Shown here one piece after another: positions 32,331 through 41,935 of a DNA stretch of 64,000 bases. How positions within the stretch are numbered: the stretch's first letter is position 1; every line of letters starts with the position of its first letter. The notes beneath the pieces were generated by a model. The model had not been told where the DNA came from and searched no databases. It saw only the letters and a program-made list of their open reading frames with translations. The position numbers were made by a program, and so were the translations under genes. Source of the stretch: Phytoseiulus persimilis (taxonomy: Eukaryota; Arthropoda; Arachnida; Mesostigmata; Phytoseiidae); assembly GCA_037576195.1 (NCBI GenBank), contig CM075104.1, positions 8,438,775-8,502,774 of the forward strand, given 5' to 3'.

Positions 32331-32617
32331 TAGAATCTCTCTAGTGTGGTGGCTCTCCACAGAGCTTCCGGACATTGTTTCAGTAAGCCAATATTTTCTC
32401 AACTGAAAATCGACTCCAGCGACCGATTCGCACGTATTGGATCGCACTCACATCCGTTCTGGATCATCGAATCCGCTGTCCGGAGTTCATCCACACAAAA
32501 GTTCTCTCTGAGTGGTGGTTTAAGTATAGATGAGTAAGGGTGAATAAGTGTTTGAGTCTCATAGACTTTCGAGCGTTCAAAGAAGCTTGATCAATCGCTC
32601 TCTAAGGACCGGACATC

Positions 32618-33019
32618 ATGTCCGCAGTTCCCGAACAACTTTCATCCATTGCTCTCGGAGGATCCCAGGCGTTTGGGACTCTGCCTGCTCCTAACCCACT
32701 TGTACTTATGATGACCTCCGATTCCGCGCAGAAACTGTGTAGTCCTTTCGTCAACATCACCGGGACCGTGGTTGATCGTCGGTTTCGGTCTTCGAACTTT
32801 CTCTGTCGTCTTCATTCTTTCGCCTTCGTCCGCATCTCCGTCCAGGATGAGGTTTGCCTGTTGAAGCCAGTTCGGAGTACAGTGTTGGACATGCTTCACT
32901 CTGGAGCTGGCTCCACTATTTTAAAAGTCATTCAGCTATCCAGAAGTGACTTGGATACCTCCATTCAATTACACGGAGCAGTATACTCCGGTTATGATTG
33001 GTATCTCTCCTCATCATGA
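32618..33019 (+). CDS. Hypothetical protein, 133 aa
   Basis: A clean ATG-to-TGA frame is followed by AATAAA at 33063, 44 nt after the stop, a plausible polyadenylation signal. The product is not recognised. It starts with a Ser/Ala/Pro-rich segment, then VNITGTVVDRRFRSSNFLCRL and a mixed beta-like C-terminal half ending GYDWYLSSS. No signal peptide or membrane segment is evident. It sits in a stretch of non-TE orphan frames between two transposons and may be a host gene or a viral relic. Confidence 0.4.
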   Translation: MSAVPEQLSSIALGGSQAFGTLPAPNPLVLMMTSDSAQKLCSPFVNITGTVVDRRFRSSNFLCRLHSFAFVRISVQDEVCLLKPVRSTVLDMLHSGAGSTILKVIQLSRSDLDTSIQLHGAVYSGYDWYLSSS

Positions 33020-34513
33020 CTTTTAGTTTTAGTTTTTTAGGTTCTTCATCTTCTATTCTTTCAATAAAATTCTTGTACAGTCCATCCATTCCATTCCTTC
33101 TTCATTTCATCAACTTAGATCTGTTCACATGTTTTCAAAGTATGTCATTAGGTTTCTCAATAGGTAGGGCTTCGTTTCTACACCATGGATTTCTAACGGT
33201 CTAATCTAGTTTCTGTCGCTCTCAACAGTGGCATTTTGCTCAATTTTTCATTTCATTTCATGGGCTTTTGAGTTCTACGCACTTCTACTCTTTCTCAACT
33301 TAACTTCTTCTGTATAAAATATTTTCGGTTGAGTCCAGTGCGACTTGTTCCTCCCTTCATGCAGCCAGCTTTTGAAGTATGCTCTGTGTTCCGGGTTGCT
33401 GTGTACCTAATCCAATCCGGCTGGAAGATTGTCTTTGTATCGAAAACGAGTTACTCCTAAATCAACGCCGGTCGCCCCATCACGGCCCGTTCAGGGCGTT
33501 CACCAGAACAATGTTTGCTCTTGCCATATTTCTGGGTTTCTTCTCATGATCAAGCTGTATACGCTCATTGGTGACATGTTCCTTCTCGAAAACGTTGCCC
33601 AGTTTGTCTATTGGACAAATCGTTTTCGTAGAGGTATTCAAGAAACTGGAACCACTCACAGAAGAGGACAAACATCTTCCGAACACCGGGACGACAACAC
33701 CCGGTTCAACTCGCCGCGCCTATCTCAATTCCACCATAACCATCCGACGACAAAATGCGGGACACTTATGAGTCAAATCGCCTCCAGCGAACTCGAATGC
33801 TGAAATCCGATTCATTCCCGTGCCGCACGATTTCAAAAATGGTACTATGTTTTTCTGTCGACCTCGCATGGTGTATCATTAGGCCCTATCAGGCTGATGT
33901 TTCAAGTACAGATCGCATTCGAGTGCGTCCTTTGTCGACCAGACAAGCCCACGCACTGGTCAATCCTTCCGACGCGGAGATTTTTTGTAAAGAATATATG
34001 TGGTACATTATTATCGATTGATCTCTACTCAACCCCATCAATAAAAAAAAGGAAGGACCCAAGAGTAGGTCTTTCGTCAGTCAGATCTGATCATTCTTTG
34101 TATATCGTCTGCCTCTGGATTCTTTGTCCTCTCAGACATTGACCCTTTTGAACGTTATTGTGTTTCCTCGGTGTCATCTTCAACTGATCTCCAGTTTCTC
34201 CAGTCCACTTAGGACACCTACACCGCTATACTTCTCCTGTCGAGGCAGTCACGAATGCCCAGACTGCTCTGGTACCAAGCACGGGCATGCTGTTTCGTAA
34301 GTGGGCTTTCAAGTCTTCAGTTGATTAGTGGGAGCCCCCGTACCGCACCTTTGACTCTCTCCACAAATCCGGTGTTATTTGAGGCTTACCCCATGACTGG
34401 AACTCTATGAAAGAAGGTATTTTCTGATTTTCCCTCTACTCTCTGTGCTCTGAGCCTTCCACCAACCTCCAGCACTCTCGCTCAACCATCTCCACCCCAT
34501 CAACTCTGTCGCG
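33020..34513. other. Unassigned; one weak exon-like frame
   Basis: A plus frame at 33568-33771 (QIVFVEVFKKLEPLTEEDK) is slightly exon-like, and TATAAAA occurs at about 33314. Nothing is recognised. Confidence 0.25.
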
Positions 34514-35044
34514 ATGTCGGTCACGAGGACCAAACCGGCCTGTTACTGCGAGATGCCCTCCGGCAAGCCATTTAAGAATACTCTGCACATCGAGGAGATC
34601 GGTCATCATTGGTTTGGCTTCACCATCAAGGATCGTCCGTCCTACACTGATAATCCCAAGTTCTGGGACGTCATAAAGATCGGACGCCGACTCGCTGAAA
34701 AGCGGATGATCTACTCTGCGGAAGTCACCGGTCAGTCAGAATACATCCGTGATTTGTGCAATGTACGACGTATGTTTTGTATGTTTTAACGACAACAGTT
34801 TCATCCAAGAGTTTGGAGAGAAGCTCTGGTACCGTCAAACCGACGAGTACCAGGATCAGTATGAAAAATATGCGGACTGCAAGCGTCGCGACTAGGGGTC
34901 GCAGGCTCCGACTCGGACTCGTCGGACTCGCGAGTCCGAGTCCACGAGTCCAGGTTAGGGCGCAAAATCTCGGTCACGGGTTCGAGTCCCAAAATCTCTG
35001 ATCATGAGCGAGTACGATCGGAAACGGAGGCTGACTTTCGTTTG

Positions 35045-35310
35045 AGAATCACTGACTGGAGGGATGATTCCGGGACCAATCTGACCATGCTTCGCCAAAC
35101 CCAAAGGGATGATTCCGGGTCCAATCTGACCATACTTTTACAAGGCTGGAGGGATGATTCCGAGATCAATCTGACCATAACTTTCCAACTCTGGAGGGGT
35201 GATTCCGGGACCAATCTGACTATTACTTTCCAACTCTGGAGGGATGATTCCGAGACCAATCTGACCATGATTTTCCGAAACTGGGGGGATGATTCCTCTC
35301 AAAAATCCAG
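35045..35310 (-). repeat. 45-bp tandem array, left arm
   Basis: About six units of (GGAGGGATGATTCCGGGACC)-AATCTGACCAT-(C/A)TTT joins, the minus-strand form of the units at 36120-36760 and clearly related to those at 16195-17115. Confidence 0.9.
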
Positions 35311-35400
35311 CCCAGGGACTTGAGGAAAGCACGAAATGTTGGCATACGGTCCGCAGCCGCCTCAGAACGCTGGAGCTGATTTTGTATCACACTCGCCCTC

Positions 35401-35976
35401 TTGCAATGCCTGCACGACCTTAACTCGGGTCTGTCAATACTTCTCCGCAATCCGGTGGCCCTGGAAGTACTGGAACGAAGGACAGGCTACTCGAGCGTCC
35501 TACAATATCACCTGGACCCAAGGTATGACTGGTCGTTCGAAGACTCGCTCGGCATCGAGCGGGTCAACCAATCGGAGATTCGGAACCTGCTCCACGGCAT
35601 CGCGCATGTTGTCAATGTTTCTGGCGGCATCGGAGAGGAAGCGCTCTTGCCTAACGCAACGCCTTCGTTCGCCATTAATTTCCAGAATGTATTCAGTACG
35701 CCGTTGCGTTCGCCAGGGACTCCGTACGAGGCGGAGCCGATCTCCGGAAGAATACTCCGGGAAATGAAACGTTTCGAAGCTGGCGAGCAACATTGCATGA
35801 TCCTCAAATCGTGCTGCAACCGACTGCTGACTGTTCAGTCAACGTCAGTAAAGGCTGAGCGTGAGATTAGCATCATGAATCACGTTTGCTCAAAAGTTCG
35901 GAATTCCCTCAGCCCCAGAACACTCGACAACCTGGTGGTTCTTCGGGCTCTCCATCGCGACACTGCTATGCTATAA
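35401..35976 (+). pseudogene. hAT transposase C-terminal fragment
   Basis: The open frame of 191 residues ends with LTVQSTSVKAEREISIMNHV and CSKVRNSLSPRTLDNLVVLR, the hAT C-terminal dimerisation region (S-T-S-x3-E-R, then K-x-R-x-x-L-x-P-x-x-x-x-x-L-v-x-L). Upstream there is LLRNPVALEVLERRTGYSS without clear catalytic motifs. RNase H-like core residues and the BED finger are absent, so the element is non-autonomous. Confidence 0.7.
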
Positions 35977-36119
35977 CTTCGAAGAAAGAGACAAGACTTG
36001 GGAGAAATTTCAGAAGTAATTGAAATCCGTAGAGTTTGATGGATTCTCCGATAACCACTTGTTGAGAAATTGTTCAAGAAGGATACTGGGGAAGCATGCT
36101 CTCGATATCATGCCCCTCC

Positions 36120-36760
36120 AGGTTTGGAGAAGTATGGTCAGATTGATCTCGGAATCATCCCTCCAGTCTTGTAAAAGAATGGTTAGATTGATCTCGGAAT
36201 CACCCCTCCAGTCTCGTAAGAGTATGGTCGGATTGATCTCGGAATCATCCCCCCAGTCTTGTAAAAGTATGGTCAGATTGGTCCCGGAATCATCCCTCCA
36301 GAGTTGAAAAGTAATGGTCAGATTGGTATCGGAATCACCCCTCCAGAGTTGGAAAGTAATGGTCAGATTGATCTCGGAATCATCCCTCCAGTCTTGTAAA
36401 AGTATGGTCAGATTGATCTCGGAATCATCCCTCCAGTCTTGTAAAATTATGGTCGGATTGATCTCGGAATCATCCCTCCAGTCTTGTAAAAGTATGGTCA
36501 GATTGGTCCCGGAATCACCCCTCCAGAGTTGAAAAGTAATGGTCAGATTGGTGTCGGAATCACCCCTCCAGGGTTGGAAAGTAATGGTCAGATCGATCTC
36601 GGAATCATTCCTCCACTCTTGTAAAAGTATGGTCAGATTCGTCTGGGAATCACCCCTCCAGCTTTCGAGAAGTATGGTCAGATTGGACCCGGAATCATCC
36701 CTCCAGGTTTGGCGAAATATGGTCAGACTGGTCCCGGAATCATCCCTCTAGTCAGTGATT
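36120..36760 (+). repeat. 45-bp tandem array, right arm (about 14 units)
   Basis: GGTCAGATTG-type starts recur every 45 bp from about 36135 to 36720. Unit variants alternate between GATCTCGGAATCATC with CAGTCTTGTAAAAG and GGTCCCGGAATCACC with CAGAGTTGGAAAG. The frame MVRLISESSLQSCKS is an artefact of a 45-bp period and is not called as a gene. Confidence 0.92.
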
Positions 36761-37185
36761 CTCGAACGAAAGTCAGCCTCCGTTTCCGATCGTACTAGCT
36801 CAGAATCAGAGATTTTGGGACTCGAACCCGTAACAGGGATTTTGCGCCCTCACCTGGACTCGTGGACTCCGAGAGATAAGGACTCGCCAGTCCGAGTCCG
36901 GACTCGTGGATTTTCGCGACCCCTAGTCGCGACGCTTTTCTTCGCATGACGATGGACGTCCTTCAAGAACTTATTGGTGAGGGTGATCCAATGCTGGAGG
37001 GAAAGAGTTTCACGTTCTGGTTTGACCAGGCTCTCGAGGAAATTCCTTATGAAACATGGAAGGGCAATTGAGAAGAATGAACTCCAGTCTAACGATACTA
37101 TGATTTGATTATTTTCTGTGTGAAAGGTACAATTGTTCGTCGTTAGATGGCGCTTCGAGTCAATGTTTACGTTTTACTAGTTCTA

Positions 37186-37737
37186 TTCGGTTTGGCGCCC
37201 GGCGAGTTGAGCTGGCGAGCAACAACGCGCCACCAGCCTCAGCCTGCCGACACGCGCAGCGGAGCTGAGCCATCGTACATGCTCACCGCTGCCAGAAGCG
37301 ATGAGGAGCGAGGCCGGGAGAAGAGCTTCAGGCGACATTCACGAGTTGGCAGCGTACTCTTGCGAGCTGGCCTGGGTTCATTGCCTGGCCATGCAGTTGC
37401 AATCAGAACGGACGAAGGATTGCTCGCGGTTCATGCAGCACCGCGGCTGTCGTTGACCATTCCCCGGAGTCTTGCGAATCCGCTTCTCGTGGCTCAATAC
37501 CCTGCTGGCTCCTCGCCGTTTCCCAAACCCGGTCTCCCCCATTCCATTCTGATTCCCATCCTATCCGACTCAGCTTCCGCATTCAGCGTTGCTGGTGACC
37601 GAGCCCGCCGTCCCTTTGTTTCGATTCTGGCCATACCCTCTCTTCAAACCCTCTCCACTTCTCGGCTATGATGGCGTGTAGAAACTTCGAATAACTGGCC
37701 ATTTTCGGCTGCTTAACTCGCCGGGCGCCAAACCGAA
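37186..37737. mobile_element. Inverted-repeat element (MITE-like)
   Basis: CGGTTTGGCGCCCGGCGAGTT at 37188-37208 recurs exactly inverted at 37715-37735. The 175-residue plus frame inside (from 37147) has a signal-like start but runs through the terminal repeat and is not called. No clear target duplication is seen. Confidence 0.5.
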
Positions 37738-38669
37738 AAGTACCGTTTTACTCTCGGCTTCTGAGCCGGATTCACTCTTAGTGATTTTCGGGTTCTTTTA
37801 TCTTAGGCGGGTGGCGAGTCAGGGCAGGCCAGAGCGGACCGAAATGCGCCGCTGTCGAGTCGGGCATTGCGGGATGGAAAGGCGCGCGATTCGAACGGGC
37901 TAGCGAGCGAAGCGATGCGAGCTGACTGACAGCAAGCGGCCCTACAGCAGTGCGGGGGGATTGGGTGAGGTTAGGTTGCTGGCGGAATGATTTCTTTCAA
38001 TGAAGATGAAAATCCGCAGAGTTTTCGATGTTTTCACTCAATATTTCTAGTTTGGTTGCTGAGAGTCGTTGATCCAAGTTGCGAGCATGAGGGAAAAGGC
38101 GGTTGATTTCGCCCTAGGCGGATAGGATAAAAGGAGTGCGGAATTAGTGCGAATACAGTTCGTTTTGAGCTTGTTTGAGAAAGTGATTCCAGTTCCGTGC
38201 TTTGTAATGCTTTCACGTTCCCGTCTGAGAACTCCAGAGAGGACAGCTTCAGGACATCAGGATCCCCCAGCCAGACCGAGACGTCTGCCAGGACGCCGCC
38301 TTGGACCAAGTAGCAGCGGCAGCATGAGAACTCACCCTAGCCCAGCATCGTTGAAGGGAGCCGAGGACACGAGCCCTGCGCCGTCATCTGAATTAACCGC
38401 AGGCCGCGACAGTCTTCCGGCGATGGGAGACCTGCCGAGTTCGCTCGTCGCTGGCGACGTCGAGCTGGAGGACAGGACAGCGCCGCAGCAGCCGTCGGAG
38501 GAGGAGGAGTTGAGGCGGATCGCCGTCGCGCGTGCGGCCCGTCTGTCCAGTGAGAGGATCCCCTTCGTTGATCCCGACCAGCGGTCTGGGCGTGCGTCAA
38601 CGCCGTCGGGGGAGAGCCTCGGCTGGAGCAGCGTCGATCGCTGTTTCGACATGTCGTTCGCGTTGTCGA
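37738..38669. other. GC-rich upstream region of the secreted-peptide gene
   Basis: This includes a long open frame from the ATG at 38206 (Pro/Arg/Ser-rich, then EEEELRRIAVARAARL) reading through 38712 in a different frame from the signal peptide start. It could be 5' UTR or an alternative N-terminus. It is compositionally biased and not recognised. Confidence 0.3.
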
Positions 38670-39201
38670 ATGGTCATTTTAATCGCGGTGTTCTTGACTG
38701 GCCTCGTGGCAGGTAAGTTACTTATCTTTTTGTGTAAGGTTTAGGCTAGTTTGCCGATGAATCCTCGCAAGAGCATCTCGCTCATGAATGTTATGGTGGA
38801 GGTCCAAGCGTTATCTTCCTGCAGGTCTTATATTTCGGAGCGGAGCGGCCGAAGCGGAGACGTCGCACTCCGGGAGTGTGGAGAAGTCACGTCGGGTGCT
38901 GGTCACGGAGGAGAACAACACGATCAGTGCCACCCGGTGGAGAACGGGGTTGAGCTACCGGGGGCCAGCGGATCGCCCAGAGAGCCCAGGGCCACACGCA
39001 GCGGAGACGATCCGAGTCTCGCTGGACTCGTTTGCCTGCCGTCCCATGAAGCGGGCGATTGTGTGCTATAGCCCTATGCTTCGGCAGTGCTTGACGTTGG
39101 GCCCAAGTCGGGTCGAGAGGCCGTCGATTGTCGTTGTGCGGAGGGTCGCGGTAGCGGCCCTGCTTTTGTGTCGTGACTTTGAATGTTTTGAAGAGTGTTA
39201 G
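38670..39201 (+). CDS. Putative secreted Cys-rich peptide (2 exons)
   Basis: Exon 1 is 38670-38712 and exon 2 is 38825-39201, joined by a 112-nt intron with perfect sites (CAG|GTAAGT ... TGCAG|G). The phase 1 join gives 139 residues. Residues 1-15 (MVILIAVFLTGLVAG) look like a signal peptide. The mature part is basic and holds six Cys, three in SFACRPMKRAIVCYSPMLRQC and three in LLLCRDFECFEEC, with VVVRRVAV between. Six cysteines in a short secreted protein suggest a disulfide-bonded factor, perhaps cystine-knot-like, but I cannot name a family. The same splice with a different upstream frame gives another product ending at 39071, so the frame choice is an inference from the signal peptide. 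Confidence 0.5.
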
Positions 39202-39359
39202 AAAAAAGAAATAGTGATGGTTTTCCGAGCCGGAATTATTGTTTGTTTTATTCAACTCAAGATAAAACGTTCGTGCATATATGTGTGAATAACTTAGGAG
39301 TTTGATCATGGGAGTTCATGATCGAGGGCAACTAGCATGCATTACATCGTTGAAGAGGT

Positions 39360-40174
39360 TCAGATAGAACCGCTGTGACTGCTAGAACTGGACTCCGGCC
39401 AGTCGAGTAGCTGTGTTTTCAGCTCGTAAGTTTCGTTAAGGAGATCGAGTAATCGTTGTCGATCTTTGGAGTTACTTTCGGATTGCTTCCTGTTGAGGGT
39501 TTCGAGTTGCTTAATGTGATCACTTAAGTATTTGGAGGCTGTTGATTCCTCTAGTTCGTGTTCGAGGCGAGCAATTTTCTTTTGATAGAATGCGCGTCCG
39601 TCATGCCAGTTTCCTCTGCCTCTAATTCAGCGCGTAGATCGTGGATCTTTTGCTTGAGCATGCGGATCTCTGTCTCAGCTAGCTCAAGTTGACGAGCTTC
39701 TTCTGATACGACAGGGACATCCGCACTAGTCGGGATTGACGGGCTGTAGACCTCTTCGTCTAGATAGTCTGGAGTTTCATTCAGGTGGCCCTCCGACGCA
39801 GGCCGAGTGTTCTCAGGCGCAGGTTCTGTGGCAATTTCTTCTGAGGAGCTTTGCAATTTTCGTCGCAGGCATTCGACAGTGCATTCTAGATCCGAGATCT
39901 TCTTTTGATTCGTGGCGCACTCCACGATTAGTGTTTCGGCATATTCTGCCGATCCGAGTGCAGGGGCCGTTAGTCTAGCGCGGCGTGCCGCGGTGTGGAG
40001 CACTTTCGCTTTTTCGTTGAAGTCAGGCGCGACTGCCTGTCTGTAGTAGAATCGGAATTGTTCATCCATTTGGGGCCAAAGGCGGTCTGACGCCTTCAGA
40101 GCAACATCGCGTGGAACACGATGCAAATCTCGAAGTTCCAGTACGTGAATCCAGAACGGTGACTGTTTGGGCAT
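39360..40174 (-). CDS. HMG-box-like (maelstrom-like?) coiled-coil protein, one frameshift
   Basis: The ATG at 40174 starts MPKQSPFWIHVLELRD and DRLWPQMDEQFRFYYRQA. The pattern PF-x(2)-hydrophobic, W-x-x-M, Y is like the HMG domain of maelstrom proteins. The rest is Glu-rich with heptads: CTVECLRRKL, LELAETEIRMLKQKIHDLRAELEAEE. A one-base shift near 39600 then moves the coiled coil into another frame (KIARLEHELEE, HIKQLETLNRKQ, RLLDLLNETYELKTQLL) ending at TGA 39362-39360, about 270 residues in all. The original frame stops at 39551. Either the shift is an error or polymorphism, or the protein ends early. Maelstrom acts in piRNA silencing; the assignment is tentative. Confidence 0.5.
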
Positions 40175-40463
40175 AGTGCAGGGTAGTAGGGATTGGAGGG
40201 AAACCAAACTATGGGATGCTGGCGGTCGGGGCGAACTGCGTCCAAGGAACCAAGGAGAATCACGAGGGACCTGGAGGTGTACAGCAGGTTAATACGTGAT
40301 ATGATGCCATGCCGAAGGGGAATCATGCGGGAGATGTGGAAGAAGTGAATGGAGGCCGAAGAAGTGCTCTGAGAAACTGAGAGAGAAAAGATGCGTATGA
40401 ACCAGTACAGCACAGCTAGGTGCCTCATTCGGATACGTCGCAGATTCACGGCAGTTTGGAGGG

Positions 40464-40898
40464 TCACAGGCCGGGAGCTCGAGAACCCGGGAGCTCGAAA
40501 ACCCAGGAGCTCGGAAAAAAATCCCGGAAGCTCGAAAGCCCGGGAGCTCGAAAACCCTCTCCCTCAAATTAGGTTCCGTTCGATTCCAACGAACCTTCTA
40601 TGCAGAGCCTTCGAGTTCTCGAATAGGACGGCGAACATACTAGAAGGGACATCTAAGCGGATTTGGATACCGATTGCATCTTGATATCCCTGGGTCGCAC
40701 TGGGAGATATGTGTGGTACCAATCGCGGAAACCTCGTGATACTCTTTTCTCGTATCAGCTTCTCCACTCTCTACCCAGAAGGTTCGTTGTTTTCAAATCG
40801 AACCCGATTTGGGGGAAATAGTTTTCGAGATGCCGGGTTTTCGAGCTCCCTGGATTTTTTTCGAGCTGCCGGGTTTTCGAGCTCCCGGTTGCACACCA
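40464..40898. mobile_element. MITE with CCGGGAGCTCGAAAAC iterated TIRs
   Basis: TTTGGAGGG at 40455-40463 and 40899-40907 is a 9-bp duplication. Termini TCACAGGCCGGGAGCTCG and, inverted, TGGTGTGCAACCGGGAGC lead into 3-5 copies of (CCC)GGGAGCTCGAAAA on each side. No coding capacity. TSD length and terminal style match the MULE at 21091 and the MITEs at 48031 and 52469. Confidence 0.85.
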
Positions 40899-41012
40899 TT
40901 TGGAGGGCCATGGAAGAATTGACTTGAGCGTTCGGAGTTGTTTGTGCTACCTAAGTTGCATGGTAGGACCGAATGGGTAAAATAGGAATGAAGTGCATCG
41001 GATAAATTAGAT

Positions 41013-41510
41013 CTAGGGTTGAGAAACGAGCTCCGTGGTTGGCATGTAGGCCCCATCAACTGCTGGGTTTGGCGATGGGTTCGCAAATGAATGATAGTCT
41101 CTAAGCTTATCGTAAATCATGCAGAGGACCATGATTCCCAGAAAGACGGCCAATGCGAGTATACCGCCCGCGCTTGCGAAATCATAGTGCAGAAACCTGT
41201 TGTCAATGATGACAGGGGGAAGAGCGGGATAGTGTTGATCCCGGAATTCTCTCCAAATTTGTTCGCCACCCACAGCAGGAAGAAGAGGCCTCAGACAGGC
41301 CACGGACTCGGATGCTTCATTGTAGCATGCCGATGCTGAACGTGTACAGGCGCATTGGAAACCGGTTGGCTTCTTGCTTATTGTACAGCGGATGTTTAAT
41401 GAAACACAGGCGTCATCGCAGTCTTCGAAGCGAAAATAGTTCGGAGACGCGGATTGGACAGAGAGAACGTAGAGCATGAACACTATGAACAAGATTGTGG
41501 TAGCGGCCAT
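41013..41510 (-). CDS. Single-pass membrane protein with Cys-rich ectodomain, 165 aa
   Basis: The ATG at 41510 has a good context (GCGACCATGG). Residues 1-20 (AATTILFIVFMLYVLSVQSA) are a signal peptide. The ectodomain has seven Cys in residues 30-71 (EDCDDACVSLNIRC; FQCACTRSASACYNEASESVAC). A membrane span lies at about 115-134 (AGGILALAVFLGIMVLCMIY), followed by a short cytoplasmic tail of about 30 residues. It is single-exon, intact and has typical coding composition. A host type I membrane or GPI-like surface protein is likely; the function is not recognised. Confidence 0.7.
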   Translation of the reverse strand: MAATTILFIVFMLYVLSVQSASPNYFRFEDCDDACVSLNIRCTISKKPTGFQCACTRSASACYNEASESVACLRPLLPAVGGEQIWREFRDQHYPALPPVIIDNRFLHYDFASAGGILALAVFLGIMVLCMIYDKLRDYHSFANPSPNPAVDGAYMPTTELVSQP

Positions 41511-41930
41511 GGTCGCAAACCGATCAGTGTACGGAGACGCTCAAAGATTGGTTTGTGAAGTGGTTTCGTCAGACCGTCATTGAGATTCTCTGTTGTCGGA
41601 ATATATCGATATTTGACTTGTTAACGTTCGTGTAGTTGACGACTGGAGAAGAATCTCGTGGAAATGTGTTTTGTACGCTTGTGGAATACAGGATTCTCTA
41701 TGAGCTTTATCGCTCCAATCTTGTCCACCTAGATCACTGGAAGAATATTGATTCGTAATTCTTGGAAGAGTGTTCGAAGCCAGAGAGCAGACTTTGAGCA
41801 GTCAGTGACCGCTATGAGCTCGCTCTCGGTGGAGGATAGTGAGACTGATCGTTGCTGTTGGGAAGACCACAGGACTGGACCGCCGGCAAGTGTGACAAGT
41901 GAGCCACTTGTCTACTTCTTCTACATCTGA
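41511..41930. other. Upstream of the membrane-protein gene; nothing recognised
   Basis: This probably holds the promoter of the minus-strand gene at 41013-41510. No repeat structure is seen. Confidence 0.3.
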
Positions 41931-41935
41931 GCGAC

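Larger units (their letters stand above)
34893..36925. mobile_element. hAT element with 45-bp subterminal arrays
   Basis: Ends TAGGGGTCGC and GCGACCCCTA are flanked by GTCGCGAC at 34885-34892 and 36926-36933, an 8-bp duplication as expected for hAT. The arms (34893 to about 35330 and about 36100 to 36925) are inverted copies including a GACTCGGACTCG-like block, a GGGTTCGAGTCCCAAAATC block, and tandem 45-bp units. The centre encodes the end of a hAT transposase. Confidence 0.88.
34514..37071 (+). pseudogene. Orphan gene interrupted by a hAT element
   Basis: The ATG at 34514 opens a frame (SVTRTKPACYCEMPSGKPF; HHWFGFTIKD; FWDVIKIGRRLAEKRM) that breaks near 34760-34799, either at a very short intron or a frameshift. 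It continues with FIQEFGEKLWYRQTDEYQ up to 34892, where a hAT element (34893-36925) begins. After the element and one copy of its 8-bp duplication the same frame resumes and reaches TGA at 37069-37071 (VLQELIGEGDPMLEG; EIPYETWKGN). The product is not recognised; it looks globular, charged and soluble. The insertion puts an in-frame stop (TAG) immediately after the break. Confidence 0.55.

Noticed and set aside
34960..35000. Possible tRNA gene around GGGTTCGAGTCCC
   Set aside because: Only a B-box is present; no cloverleaf or A box could be drawn.
36020..36751. Long frames with 15-residue protein repeats (MVRLISESSLQSCKS-like)
   Set aside because: They arise because the 45-bp DNA repeat is a multiple of three; the opposite strand is open too, and units carry no coding constraint.
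37147..37671. 175-codon plus frame with signal-like start
   Set aside because: It spans the terminal inverted repeat of a MITE-like element and has no splice or homology support.
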